NCBI RefSeq assembly: GCF_000787375.1
Contig: NZ_JRJU01000019.1
Coordinates: 31,033-95,032, forward strand
DNA: 64,000 nt
Direction of reading: 5' to 3'
Source: Halalkalibacter okhensis
GTDB taxonomy: Bacteria; Bacillota; Bacilli; Bacillales; Bacillaceae_D
The notes under the pieces are model-generated. The model was not told where the DNA came from, did no database searches, and saw only the letters and a list, made by a program, of their open reading frames with translations. The position numbers were made by a program, and so were the translations under genes. This document shows positions 33,243-42,020 of the stretch, piece by piece. Each line of letters starts with the position of its first letter. Position 1 is the stretch's first letter.

Positions 33243-33866
33243 TTATTCTACTAGCACTGAATTAAAGAGCGGCATCATTAGACAATCAACGATTTGCTCG
33301 GCAAAAGCACGGTCAAATGGTTTGCCAATAAATATGCCACGATACGTAATTAATGCTGGACCCATATCCGATAGAAGACTCCACTTCGGTTCTTCCGATC
33401 TACCATAATCCTTTATAAATGGTGTAACAACCGACTCGATTGCCTGTTTCGTACGCCAATAGAAATCCTGTTGAAGCTCTTGTTCTAATTGCTCATTAGA
33501 AGAAGCGGCTGCATGAATCGCCGTCATCGCATGCTGATATGTATTATTGTCACATTGGAAAATAAGATAAAGCACATCAACCAATTGATCACGTAATCCT
33601 TGATCTTTGTTCAACCTCTCCCCGATCACTTCGAAGGGACTCATATAAGCAGCTGCATCAATGACTAGTTCGGTTTTTGAAGACCAACGCCTGTAGATTG
33701 TTGCTTTCCCCACTTTCGCCTTCGCTGCTACTGCATCTATTGTTAACGCATCAAATCCACACTCTGCTAATAAATCGAGTGTAGCCGCTAAAATCACTTT
33801 ATTACGTGACAGATCCAGAGGTCGTCCTCGTTTGCTTTCTTCTTGCTCTTTATTTTGCTTCGACAT
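33243..33866 (-). CDS. TetR/AcrR-family repressor
   Basis: 207-residue regulator. The N-terminal DNA-binding domain is clear: [20 protein letters not shown] followed by [17 protein letters not shown] (recognition helix). The C-terminal ligand domain is helical, with no recognisable substrate type. The start was set at ATG 33866; the GTG at 33881 lies inside the ribosome binding site. It is divergent from an MFS exporter across an operator-like palindrome, the standard layout of a drug-sensing repressor and its exporter. Confidence 0.88.
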   Translation of the reverse strand: MSKQNKEQEESKRGRPLDLSRNKVILAATLDLLAECGFDALTIDAVAAKAKVGKATIYRRWSSKTELVIDAAAYMSPFEVIGERLNKDQGLRDQLVDVLYLIFQCDNNTYQHAMTAIHAAASSNEQLEQELQQDFYWRTKQAIESVVTPFIKDYGRSEEPKWSLLSDMGPALITYRGIFIGKPFDRAFAEQIVDCLMMPLFNSVLVE

Positions 33867-33948
33867 CGTGGGTAAGACCACCTTTCAACATCTCTTTAAC
33901 TTATTGGTAGTTTATCATCGACTCCTTTCTTTTACAAATACGATACTC

Positions 33949-33977
33949 TTGCGTTTCGTATATGATGGTGTTAAGAT
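33949..33977 (+). promoter_or_regulatory. Promoter of the MFS exporter gene
   Basis: -35 TTGCGT (33949-33954), 17-base spacer, -10 TAAGAT (33972-33977). TACGA and TCGTA half-sites (33939-33943, 33956-33960) overlap the -35 and spacer. Confidence 0.5.
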
Positions 33978-33984
33978 TATTTAG

Positions 33985-34002
33985 CGAAACGAGGTCGTTT
34001 CG
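33985..34002. promoter_or_regulatory. TetR-type operator palindrome
   Basis: CGAAACGAGGTCGTTTCG is a perfect 18-bp palindrome (8-bp arms around GG) just downstream of the -10 box and 30 bp before the MFS start. A related half-site GCGTTTCGTA lies at 33951-33960. The adjacent TetR protein is the likely ligand. Confidence 0.75.
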
Positions 34003-34031
34003 TATTTATAGATCGAATGGAGGAAATAGTA

Positions 34032-35495
34032 ATGGCTGTTATAGCTCAAGAAAACACCGCAGCTACAAAGGATACCAATCAACCAACGATGAACGTACTT
34101 CCTATAATTGCTGTCCTGCTTTCCGGCGCGTTTGTCGCCATTTTAAGCGAAACAATATTAAATGTAGCCTTGAACGCGATAATGGCTGATTTTGGAGTCG
34201 CTTCAAGTACCGTGCAATGGCTTGTTACGGGATATATGCTCGTTATTGGTACACTAGTCCCAATCTCTGCCTATTTTATGCAACGCTTTACAACACGCCA
34301 GTTGTTTATTGCAGCGATGTCGTTATTTACGCTGGGTACACTGATCTCTGGTTTTAGTCCTGTATTTAGCATCCTTTTAGTAGGACGTTTAACTCAAGCA
34401 GTTGGTACAGCGATCATGATTCCGCTATTAATTAACATTATTCTTACCGTCATCCCTGTTGAACGTCGCGGTGCTGCGATGGGTATGGTTGGTCTTGTTA
34501 TCATGTTTGCACCGGCTATTGGCCCAACTGTTTCAGGTCTAATTGTTGAAAATTTCACTTGGCGTTGGTTATTTTATTTCATTCTTCCAGTAGCGCTTCT
34601 TTCCCTACTGTTTGGGATGCGTGTACTAACGAATATTTCTGAGACTTCCAAACCGAAACTCGATGTGCTTTCGTTTATTTTATCAACACTCGGTTTTGGT
34701 GGGATCGTCTACGGCTTTAGTGCAGCAGGCAAAGGGGACGCTACGTTTGCTGACCCTATCGTCTTTTCAACTTTACTTATTGGTATTGTGGCACTTGCTC
34801 TATTTAGCTGGCGTCAATTAAAACTTGAAACCCCACTTCTTGATATTCGCGTTTTTCGGTACCCTATGTTTCTATTAGGACTCTTGCTCGTTATGCTTGT
34901 TATGATGACAATGTTTGCGATGATGTTAGTTATGCCGATTTATATGCAAGGCGCGCTATTATTCAGTGCTGTTTTGACTGGATTGGTCATGCTTCCAGGT
35001 GGCTTATTAAACGGGGCGATGTCTCCTTTTATGGGGCGTCTCTTTGATAAATTTGGACCACGTCCTTTATTAATTCCAGGTACGTTAATTCTTGCTGCAA
35101 TCGTATTTACTTATCGCTTTACCATTCCAGGCGTACCAGTATGGTTCGTCATTGTCCAACAAGCGATTCTCATGATTGCTGTTGCGATGATTATGATGCC
35201 TGCGCAAACCAATGGATTAAACCAGATTCCTGCAAAACTATATCCGCACGGCACAGCGATTATGAACACATTAATGCAAGTATCCGGAGCGATCGGTGCA
35301 GCTTTGTTTATATCAGTGATGGAAAACGGACAGCAAAGCTATTTAACTGGCAATGGCATTGAAAACCCTACTAGTGAAGAGCTTGCTTCCGCGCTCACCT
35401 ACGGGTCACAGCAAAGTTTTTCAACTGGATTTTATTTGGCATTAGCAGCAGTGGTTCTTGCTTTTCTTGTTAAAAGAAGTAAGCAAATGAATTAA
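34032..35495 (+). CDS. MFS multidrug exporter, DHA2 (14-TMS) family
   Basis: 487-residue drug:H+ antiporter of the EmrB/QacA/LmrB type with about 14 hydrophobic helices. N-terminal SETILNVALNAIMADFGVAS and QWLVTGYMLVIGTLVPIS are characteristic of DHA2; RLTQAVGTAIMIPLL and MFAPAIGPTVSGLIV are motifs B- and C-like. The start was set at ATG 34032, eight bases after GGAGG; the in-frame ATG at 34017 overlaps that site. Controlled by the divergent TetR gene. Substrates unknown, probably lipophilic antimicrobials. Confidence 0.9.
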   Translation: MAVIAQENTAATKDTNQPTMNVLPIIAVLLSGAFVAILSETILNVALNAIMADFGVASSTVQWLVTGYMLVIGTLVPISAYFMQRFTTRQLFIAAMSLFTLGTLISGFSPVFSILLVGRLTQAVGTAIMIPLLINIILTVIPVERRGAAMGMVGLVIMFAPAIGPTVSGLIVENFTWRWLFYFILPVALLSLLFGMRVLTNISETSKPKLDVLSFILSTLGFGGIVYGFSAAGKGDATFADPIVFSTLLIGIVALALFSWRQLKLETPLLDIRVFRYPMFLLGLLLVMLVMMTMFAMMLVMPIYMQGALLFSAVLTGLVMLPGGLLNGAMSPFMGRLFDKFGPRPLLIPGTLILAAIVFTYRFTIPGVPVWFVIVQQAILMIAVAMIMMPAQTNGLNQIPAKLYPHGTAIMNTLMQVSGAIGAALFISVMENGQQSYLTGNGIENPTSEELASALTYGSQQSFSTGFYLALAAVVLAFLVKRSKQMN

Positions 35496-35506
35496 GAGCG
35501 TAATAG

Positions 35507-35528
35507 AGGGGCAGGTTCAACTGCCCCT
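35507..35528 (+). terminator. Terminator of the MFS gene
   Basis: AGGGGCAG pairs with CTGCCCCT around a 6-base loop, followed by TGCTTTCTTT. Confidence 0.75.
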
Positions 35529-35530
35529 TG

Positions 35531-35965
35531 CTTTCTTTACAGTCCCATATTTCTCTCCCCTGCCACCTGTCTTACTAACAGTCCATTACTCTCTAGACTC
35601 AAGCTTAAAAGCAACATCTTTTTTCACTTCACTGCATCAAATCCATTTTCCTGAGGTACTAGCCAAACCCTCCAAGTATAAAACCACTTAATAAATTTCC
35701 TTCCTTCATTCTACTGTGTTTAAAACACCTTATAGTCTTTGCATTGATTGGCGCCATTGTTCGATTGTTTCAATCAACACTTTTGCTATTTTTGTCTGTT
35801 TTCCATTAGATCCTAATTAAATATATTTTTAACCTAAAAAGAGTTGGAATCCTCATTTCTTAATTAAGATTCAAACTTTAAATAGTGTTTTACATAAACC
35901 TAAACTCCAGTTTAATAAATACCCTTTTTATTTCCGCACATCGTCTCAGATACTTTTCTAGTCGT
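35531..35965. other. 435-bp spacer with a possible gene fragment
   Basis: No complete gene. On the minus strand about 28 codons ending at a stop at 35730-35732 read GKQTKIAKVLIETIEQWRQS then MQRL, which looks protein-like but has no start or ribosome binding site. It may be the worn 3' end of a lost gene, or chance. Confidence 0.3.
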
Positions 35966-36897
35966 TCAACCAACCCCACTAGATTTCTCTGCATTTCCTT
36001 TTGGAAGATGAGGTCGTTTACTGACAAGTAAGACGCCACTAAATACAAAAAGTCCACCAATGAAGTGAGCAAGAGTCAATGCTTCACTCAACAAAAAATA
36101 GGCCAACACCCCTCCGAATACAGGAGTTAAATTTATAAAAACCGCCGCTTTCGATGGTCCTATTAATCGAACTGCCTGATTCCAGAACAAAAACGCAAAT
36201 ATGGATGGAAATATACCTAAATAAAATAAAGAAATGATCTCTATCCCTTGAATTTGTTGAATCGGAATAAAGAGTAACTCCACTATAGTAAAAGGAACTA
36301 GCATTGGAAGGGCAAAAATAAGACTATATCCAAACGTTGAAAGAAACGACATTTTCCCAATAAACGTCTTAAGGGTAACCGAATAAACAGCCCATGATAT
36401 TACACCAAAAATCATAATCAGATCACCCACATTAACCTGTAGTTGCAGCAATCTACTAAGTTCCCCCTGTGTCATCACTGTTATCACTCCAACAATCGAA
36501 CGTATAATAGCACAGATAAGTGGGCGTGTGATTCTTTCTTTTAGCGATACGTAGGCTAAGATCGTGATAAATATCGGTGCTGTACTATTAATCAATGTCA
36601 CAAGAACCGCAGTTGTGTAATGCAGGGCCCAGTAACAGAGCAAGTTATAACCAATTACTCCTGACAACGATAAGATCAATAGAGTCTTTATGTGTTTTTC
36701 AGCGATAGACCACTCATTTTTCATCGTTTTGTATACGAGTGGTACAAAAATAGCAATTGAAATTAAAATCCTAAAAAAGGAGATTGTTACTGGTCCCGTT
36801 ACATCAGCTAAAAATCTCCCAACAACAGCATTTCCCCCCATAAAAATGTTGTCAACACAAGGAGTAGAAATGCGTTATGCCATATTCGATTTTTCAC
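35966..36897 (-). pseudogene. EamA/DMT-family exporter, frameshifted after TM1
   Basis: Ten-helix drug/metabolite transporter family protein. The long frame starts at an artificial MGGNAVVGRF and lacks the first helix. Directly upstream, in another frame from GTG 36897 behind GGAGGAG, the DNA encodes VKNRIWHNAF, LLLVLTTFLWG, the expected first helix leading into GGNAVVGRF. The frames meet in a run of six G (36834-36839, minus strand) where seven would fuse them. The rest is intact, with two EamA repeats (second repeat LGIFPSIFAFLFWNQAVRLI, then VFGGVLAYFLLSEAL). Either a one-base deletion or a consensus error. It lies just beyond the second TRAP operon. Confidence 0.85.
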
Positions 36898-36928
36898 CTT
36901 TCACTCCTCCCAATTTCCCCGACTGTAC

Positions 36929-38203
36929 TTAACGAGAATAGATAAGATCTGGTAAGTACATTGATAATTGCGGAACAAAGGTTATGACAAGTAAGGTCAC
37001 AATTAAGACTAAGACAAACGGCATGGCTCCTCTAGTTACATCCGTTAATGGCATTTTACTGATCCCGGAAGCCACATAGAGATTCAACCCTAAAGGTGGT
37101 GTCAACATCCCAATTGCTAAATTAACGACCATGATGATCCCAAAATGAATCGGACTGATGCCAATCTCCATGACCACTGGTAAGAATAATGGTGCCATAA
37201 TTAATACAGCAGCACTCGGATCCATAAACATCCCAATGATTAATAAAATCACTGTAATCAGAAGTAATATCGTGATTGGGTCCGAAGCAAAAGCAAGTAC
37301 TTGTGTAGCAAGTTTAGTTGGGATTTGTTCATAGGTTAGATAATAACTGAAAACTTTCGCAGTTGAGATGACAAGCATAACCATGGATGCAATCACAATC
37401 GATCGTTTTGTCACTTGAAAGAGTACTTTTATAGTTAGTTCCTTGTATACGAAGAATCCGATGAGTAAGCCGTAGACAATGGCAACTGCGGCTGCTTCTG
37501 TTGGTGTGAACATCCCCGCATAAATCCCCCCTAAAACAATAAGCGGCATGATGATCCCCCAGATTGCCTTTTTACCTGAATGCCATATTTCACGAAAACT
37601 CGCTCGTTTCTCCGGCTTATGTCCCTGTTTTTTGGCAATGATGTAACTAACTAAAATCAACACGAAACCAATTAATAACCCAGGTATAACCCCAGCAATA
37701 AAGAGCTCACTAATTGACACTTCAGCAATGACCCCGTAGACAAGGAGCGTAATACTTGGCGGAATGATGATTCCAAGAGAACCAGCTGCACACATCAACC
37801 CAACGGAGAACTTCGGTGAATATTTCGCATCATTTAACGAAGGAATCATCACTCCCCCAATTGCTGCTACTGTCGCTGGGCTAGAACCTGACAGTGCTGC
37901 GAAAAACATTGAAGAAAGTACCCCTGCAATCGGTAACCCACCTGTTGTCCAACCGACTAGCTTTTTTGCAAAGTCAATCAACCGTTTAGATGTTCCTCCC
38001 GCGAGCATTAAATCACCAGCAAAAATGAAAAAGGGAATCGCCATTAACGAAAAAGAATCAATACCCGAAAACATTGTTCTTGCTACCGAATCAAGTCCAA
38101 TATTACTTTGTGACATCCCGACAATACTAGTCAATCCAATTGCTACCGCAATCGGTGTTGTAGACAAGAGCAATAGAATAAATAAGAGGATAATCAATAG
38201 CAT
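36929..38203 (-). CDS. dctM: TRAP transporter large permease (DctM), sugar/polyol block
   Basis: 424-residue DctM. It has GLDSVARTMFSGIDSFSLMA near residue 45, the AALSGSSPATVAAIGGVMIP loop, LGIIIPPSITLLVYG, and a second half-repeat MLTPPLGLNLYV. The start was set at ATG 38203 (MLLIILLF) behind GGGAGGGGG; the frame is open upstream within dctQ. One base separates it from the dctQ stop. Substrate unknown, likely a sugar, polyol or sugar acid processed by the upstream enzymes. Confidence 0.92.
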   Translation of the reverse strand: MLLIILLFILLLLSTTPIAVAIGLTSIVGMSQSNIGLDSVARTMFSGIDSFSLMAIPFFIFAGDLMLAGGTSKRLIDFAKKLVGWTTGGLPIAGVLSSMFFAALSGSSPATVAAIGGVMIPSLNDAKYSPKFSVGLMCAAGSLGIIIPPSITLLVYGVIAEVSISELFIAGVIPGLLIGFVLILVSYIIAKKQGHKPEKRASFREIWHSGKKAIWGIIMPLIVLGGIYAGMFTPTEAAAVAIVYGLLIGFFVYKELTIKVLFQVTKRSIVIASMVMLVISTAKVFSYYLTYEQIPTKLATQVLAFASDPITILLLITVILLIIGMFMDPSAAVLIMAPLFLPVVMEIGISPIHFGIIMVVNLAIGMLTPPLGLNLYVASGISKMPLTDVTRGAMPFVLVLIVTLLVITFVPQLSMYLPDLIYSR

Positions 38204-38204
38204 T

Positions 38205-38720
38205 TTACTCCCCCTCCCTAGGCTTTGGTGATTGACCTGAGAGATCATTTTTGAAGTCCCGTAACTCAGCAATAATCAATTGTATAAACCGTAAGATCAT
38301 TAGTGCCGAACCAACAGGGATCGCTAAGTATGGGATAAACATTGGAATTCCCAATGCTGGTGTCACGTTGTTGAACTGTACAACATTTTCAATCGTTTTT
38401 ATTCCTGATTGAATAATGAAGCTAAAGAAAATAATCGCAATGACGGAACCAAGCACCGATAGAATTCGTTTAAACACAGGTGGCAAATAGACTAATAGAA
38501 GGTCAACAGTGGCATGTGATTTCTCCCTAACAGCAATGCTACTTCCAATAAAGATAAACCAAATAATTAAGTACCTCGCTACTTCTTCTGACCAATATAG
38601 TGAATAGTTAAACACGTATCGTAGAACAACTTGAACAAAGATTAATAGTGATGCGATTATAAGAGAAAAGAAACCAAAATACTCTTCAAGATGATCAATC
38701 ACTTTTACGAGTTTTTTCAT
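38205..38720 (-). CDS. dctQ: TRAP transporter small permease (DctQ), sugar/polyol block
   Basis: 171-residue four-helix subunit with YWSEEVARYLIIWFIFIGSS near residue 40 and VREKSHATVDLLLVYLP following, both typical of DctQ. GGAGGGGG precedes the ATG. Separated from dctP by a hairpin. Confidence 0.9.
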   Translation of the reverse strand: MKKLVKVIDHLEEYFGFFSLIIASLLIFVQVVLRYVFNYSLYWSEEVARYLIIWFIFIGSSIAVREKSHATVDLLLVYLPPVFKRILSVLGSVIAIIFFSFIIQSGIKTIENVVQFNNVTPALGIPMFIPYLAIPVGSALMILRFIQLIIAELRDFKNDLSGQSPKPREGE

Positions 38721-38768
38721 TTGAATCCCCCTCCTTCATCATCTTTTTTAGCTATAGGTAGACGAACA

Positions 38769-38795
38769 ATGAAGGGTAGCAGTGCCACCCTTCAT
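38769..38795 (-). other. Stem-loop between dctP and dctQ (sugar/polyol block)
   Basis: ATGAAGGGT pairs with ACCCTTCAT around a 9-base loop. No T-run follows, so a stability or partial-termination role in raising DctP level is more likely than full termination. Same place as the hairpins at 6639 and 61331. Confidence 0.75.
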
Positions 38796-38808
38796 CCGTG
38801 CTAAATTA

Positions 38809-39882
38809 CTAATTGATAAGATCCAAGAGCTCCTGGGCCCCGTCAATTTCAAGAAATTCCTCAAATGTGCCTTTCGTTGCTTCAATGAACTTTTCTCTGT
38901 TTTCTGGGGACAATTCCGTGATTTCAATTCCAGACTCCTCTAACTCCTCCATATAGGTAATTTCATCTAGTGCTGCTTGTTCCCACTGCCATAGACTAAC
39001 TTCTGTTGCTACTTCATCCAGGATCACTTGCAGATTTTCCGGTAGATCTTGATAGAAGCTTTCACTAATGAGATGGACATAACCCATGTAGCCGTGACCA
39101 CTCAATGTTACATAGTCTTGAACCTCATAAAATTTGCGGCTTACAATGTTTGATAAAGGGTTTTCTTGACCATCGACCGTACCATTTTGTAATGCTGTAT
39201 AAAGTTCAGAAAAGTCAATGGAAACTCCACCTGCATTTAAAGCTCTAAATTGAGAAATGATGAGTGGACTTTGAGACGCACGCATACGTAATCCATTCAT
39301 ATCTTCAGGTGTTTCAATCGACCGCACCGAATTTGTGAAATGCTTCAAGCCCCCATCCCAATAGCCGACAGCTCGCAACCCTTGCGGAGCAAGGTATTCA
39401 TTCAACCGTTCACCTAGTGCCCCGTGCATCGATTCATAGGCCTCTTCAGGATTCTCAAAAATATATGGCAAATCAAAGACTTGAAACTGCGGGACAAATG
39501 AAGGTAGAACACCAGTAAATGGAGCGTTCATGTGTACGTTACCTGACTGCATTTGTTCAGTTATTTCACGGTCAGATCCTAGTTGTGAATCGGGATAAAT
39601 CTCAACTGTAATTTGACCATCTGTTCGCTCTTCAATCAGGTCAGCAAACATTTCCGCTGCTTGCCCTTTTGCAGTTGAAGGTCGAACCACATGAGCAAAC
39701 TTAATCACATAGCTTTCGTCACTAGTTACAGCATCCTCACTGTCGCTTATTTCTGTTTCTTTTGCAGGATTTTCCTCTGGCGAATCTCCTTCAGTCACAT
39801 CTATTCCTGTGGTTTGCCCACAAGCAGATAGAAGAAGCAAGAACGTCAGTACAGACACAGTAAGTAACACCCATTTTTTCAT
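38809..39882 (-). CDS. dctP: TRAP transporter substrate-binding lipoprotein (DctP), sugar/polyol block
   Basis: 357-residue binding protein. The signal peptide ends in the lipobox LSAC (Cys21), followed by an acidic linker of about 40 residues. DctP features: FAHVVRPSTAKGQAAEMFAD, QLGSDREITEQMQSGNVHM, LRAVGYWDGGLKHFTN and the GLRMRASQSPLII segment with the carboxylate-binding Arg. ATG start with AAAGGGGG upstream. A cre-like site and promoter precede it. Confidence 0.92.
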   Translation of the reverse strand: MKKWVLLTVSVLTFLLLLSACGQTTGIDVTEGDSPEENPAKETEISDSEDAVTSDESYVIKFAHVVRPSTAKGQAAEMFADLIEERTDGQITVEIYPDSQLGSDREITEQMQSGNVHMNAPFTGVLPSFVPQFQVFDLPYIFENPEEAYESMHGALGERLNEYLAPQGLRAVGYWDGGLKHFTNSVRSIETPEDMNGLRMRASQSPLIISQFRALNAGGVSIDFSELYTALQNGTVDGQENPLSNIVSRKFYEVQDYVTLSGHGYMGYVHLISESFYQDLPENLQVILDEVATEVSLWQWEQAALDEITYMEELEESGIEITELSPENREKFIEATKGTFEEFLEIDGAQELLDLIN

Positions 39883-39927
39883 TTAATTTCCCCCTTTAGA
39901 AGAAGCTTTCAACATAAAATAAGTCCT

Positions 39928-39942
39928 ATTAAAACGCTTACA
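39928..39942 (-). promoter_or_regulatory. cre-like site at the second dctP promoter
   Basis: ATTAAAACGCTTACA (plus strand) matches 14 of 15 positions of the cre consensus. It overlaps a candidate minus-strand promoter, TTGTAA, 16-base spacer, TATTTT. This suggests CcpA repression of the TRAP genes and a promoter inside the cluster. Confidence 0.55.
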
Positions 39943-39962
39943 AAATGTTTGTCAGAAAGAGA

Positions 39963-39982
39963 TAGAGGCTGTCTCGCCTCTA
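39963..39982 (-). terminator. Short hairpin after the TIM-barrel gene
   Basis: TAGAGGC pairs with GCCTCTA around a 6-base loop, about 40 bases past the stop codon at 40022. There is no T-run, so it may be only a weak terminator or mRNA 3' structure. Confidence 0.4.
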
Positions 39983-40021
39983 AAAGTTATTCTCCAATGT
40001 TAGCTTAATCTTGAAAAAACG

Positions 40022-40843
40022 CTAGACATGCTCTGAGTAACGCTCTTTCATCTGAGCAAGTACCTCATGACCGTCTTGCTTCCAGATCTCCTCATTAAAG
40101 ATCTCAACCTCAATTGGTCCCATATACCCCGCTTCTTCAACTGCCTGTCGGATCTTCTTTAATTCAATTACCCCATCCCCCATCATCCCCCGGCCTTTGA
40201 CCAAATCAGGTGTTGGGACTAACCAATCCGATACGTGATAGCCTAAAATACGTCCAGTGGCACGTTTAATTTGCTTATAAAGATCAGGGTCCCACCAAAC
40301 ATGATACACATCGACAATAACCCCCACATCGCTCGAATCGTATTGCTCTGCAATCGTATTGGCTTCATCCAGAGTTACAATAGCACATCTCTCTGCCGCA
40401 AACATGGGATGAAGGGGTTCAATCCCAAGCTTAACACCAGCATCTTTTGCGTAAGGAACTAGCCTTTCAATGCCTTCTCGAATCATTTTTCTTGCATCCC
40501 CAATATCTCTATTCACAGCCGCCCCGCACACCAGAACCAACACATCTGCATTAAGTTCATACGCTTCCTCAATTGCCCGGAGATTATCTTCAAAGTTTCT
40601 CGCTTTAGCCGCCGCTGAATCAACCGGGAACATGCCACCCCGGCAAACACTTGAGACACCAAGTCCTGCATCACGAACAAGTTTGCTACTTTCTTTTAAC
40701 CCGATCTCTTCAATCTTATGACGCCATAAGCTGATGTAAGGAATATCGGCCTTTGCACAACCTTCTACCGCTTCTCTTAGGTTCCACTGTTCTGTTGTAA
40801 TTTGATTTAAGCTTAACCGTTCCGTTGATTGCAACTTTTTCAT
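40022..40843 (-). CDS. Sugar phosphate isomerase/epimerase-type TIM-barrel protein
   Basis: 273-residue AP-endonuclease-2-like TIM barrel of the IolE/xylose-isomerase-like group. Likely metal ligands lie in KLGIEPLHPMF (Glu), VGVIVDVYHVWWDPD (Asp/His), YHVSDW (His) and GPIEVEIFNEEIW (Glu). These proteins act as isomerases, epimerases or dehydratases on sugars and inositols; the reaction is unknown here. ATG start with AGAGGAGG upstream. Third in the row Gfo/Idh - DUF993 - TIM barrel, 13 bp after DUF993. Confidence 0.85.
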   Translation of the reverse strand: MKKLQSTERLSLNQITTEQWNLREAVEGCAKADIPYISLWRHKIEEIGLKESSKLVRDAGLGVSSVCRGGMFPVDSAAAKARNFEDNLRAIEEAYELNADVLVLVCGAAVNRDIGDARKMIREGIERLVPYAKDAGVKLGIEPLHPMFAAERCAIVTLDEANTIAEQYDSSDVGVIVDVYHVWWDPDLYKQIKRATGRILGYHVSDWLVPTPDLVKGRGMMGDGVIELKKIRQAVEEAGYMGPIEVEIFNEEIWKQDGHEVLAQMKERYSEHV

Positions 40844-40856
40844 TGGTTCGCCTCCT

Positions 40857-42020
40857 CTAGTTCATCCCTGCTAATTTCAGATACTGATTCATCCGTTTTA
40901 CCGCAAGCGATGGATCTTGTAACAACCCAGCTTGATCTGCAAGGACAAAAAGCTTTGTAAGATGAATGACTGAGCGCGCACTCTCAGAGCCACCAATCAT
41001 CCTAAAGTGCGATTGATGTCCATTTAAATAAGCCATGAAAATAATTCCTGTTTTATAGGAAAACGTTGGCTTTGAAAAAATGTGACGTGAAAGTGGAACC
41101 GTTTTTTCAAGAATCTTATTGTAGTAGTCAAGGTTATCATGATCTAGAGCTTGCAATGCAGCAGCTGCTGCAGGAGCTATTGCATCAAAGATTCCAAGAA
41201 GGGCATGACTATAGCCTTGATCATCCCCTTTAATTAACTCGGGATAGTTAAAATCATCCCCGGTGTACATCTTCACACCCTCTGGCAAACGGCGTCGCAT
41301 CTCAATTTCCTTGTCAGCATCAAGTAAAGATATTTTAATACCATCTACTTTGGATGCATGTTCAGCAATAATAGATAGGCAAACATCCATTGCACGACCA
41401 ACGTCATCATAACCCCAATAACCTTGAAGGGCTGGGTCAAACATATCTCCTAGCCAATGTAGAATAACCGGACTCGAAACTTGACGAAGGATATTGCCGT
41501 ACACTTTCTTGTAATCCTCAGGTCCTTTCGCACAAGCTGCTAGCGCTCTGCTTGCCATCATTATAATTTGACCACCACAGCCTTCAATATATGAGCATTG
41601 CTCTTCATATGCTGCTTCAACGTCCGCTAATGTAAGGTTTGGAGCGGGTACAAGATGATCCGTTCCAGCACCGCAAGCTATACGGCCATCCACCACTCGT
41701 GCTTCTGCCACAGAGCGACTTATTAATTCCTTTGCTTGTTCCCAGTTGAGTCCCATTCCTCGTTGAGCTGTATCCATTGCCTCGGCTACAGATAATCCGA
41801 GCGACCATAAGTAATGGCGATATTGCAACGTTGTTTCCCAATCAATCGCTGGTGTTGAGAGTGGATTAACATCAGCAAATGGATTATTCACTACATGAGC
41901 AGCTGAAAATGCAATCCGACTTTGAAAGGGTTGAGAGGCCAGCTCAAATGAAGCTGGCTCCCCAAGTTGGTGTGTGAAAAAGCTCCCATCAACCTGTGGT
42001 AGTTTGATTTTTTGCACCAT
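40857..42020 (-). CDS. DUF993 protein (DapA-like TIM barrel)
   Basis: 387-residue protein of the DUF993 group, distantly related to dihydrodipicolinate synthase-type barrels. Visible: FSAAHVVNNPFADVNPLSTP, ACGAGTDHLVPAPNLTL, VSSPVILHWLGDMFDPALQG, VDGIKISLLDADKE (with a candidate Schiff-base Lys), and GDDFNYPELI. Probably an aldolase or lyase acting on the oxidised sugar made by the neighbouring dehydrogenase; inferred from fold and context. The start was set at ATG 42020, nine bases after AAGGAGG; it overlaps the upstream gene by 32 bases, implying tight coupling. Confidence 0.82.
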   Translation of the reverse strand: MVQKIKLPQVDGSFFTHQLGEPASFELASQPFQSRIAFSAAHVVNNPFADVNPLSTPAIDWETTLQYRHYLWSLGLSVAEAMDTAQRGMGLNWEQAKELISRSVAEARVVDGRIACGAGTDHLVPAPNLTLADVEAAYEEQCSYIEGCGGQIIMMASRALAACAKGPEDYKKVYGNILRQVSSPVILHWLGDMFDPALQGYWGYDDVGRAMDVCLSIIAEHASKVDGIKISLLDADKEIEMRRRLPEGVKMYTGDDFNYPELIKGDDQGYSHALLGIFDAIAPAAAAALQALDHDNLDYYNKILEKTVPLSRHIFSKPTFSYKTGIIFMAYLNGHQSHFRMIGGSESARSVIHLTKLFVLADQAGLLQDPSLAVKRMNQYLKLAGMN

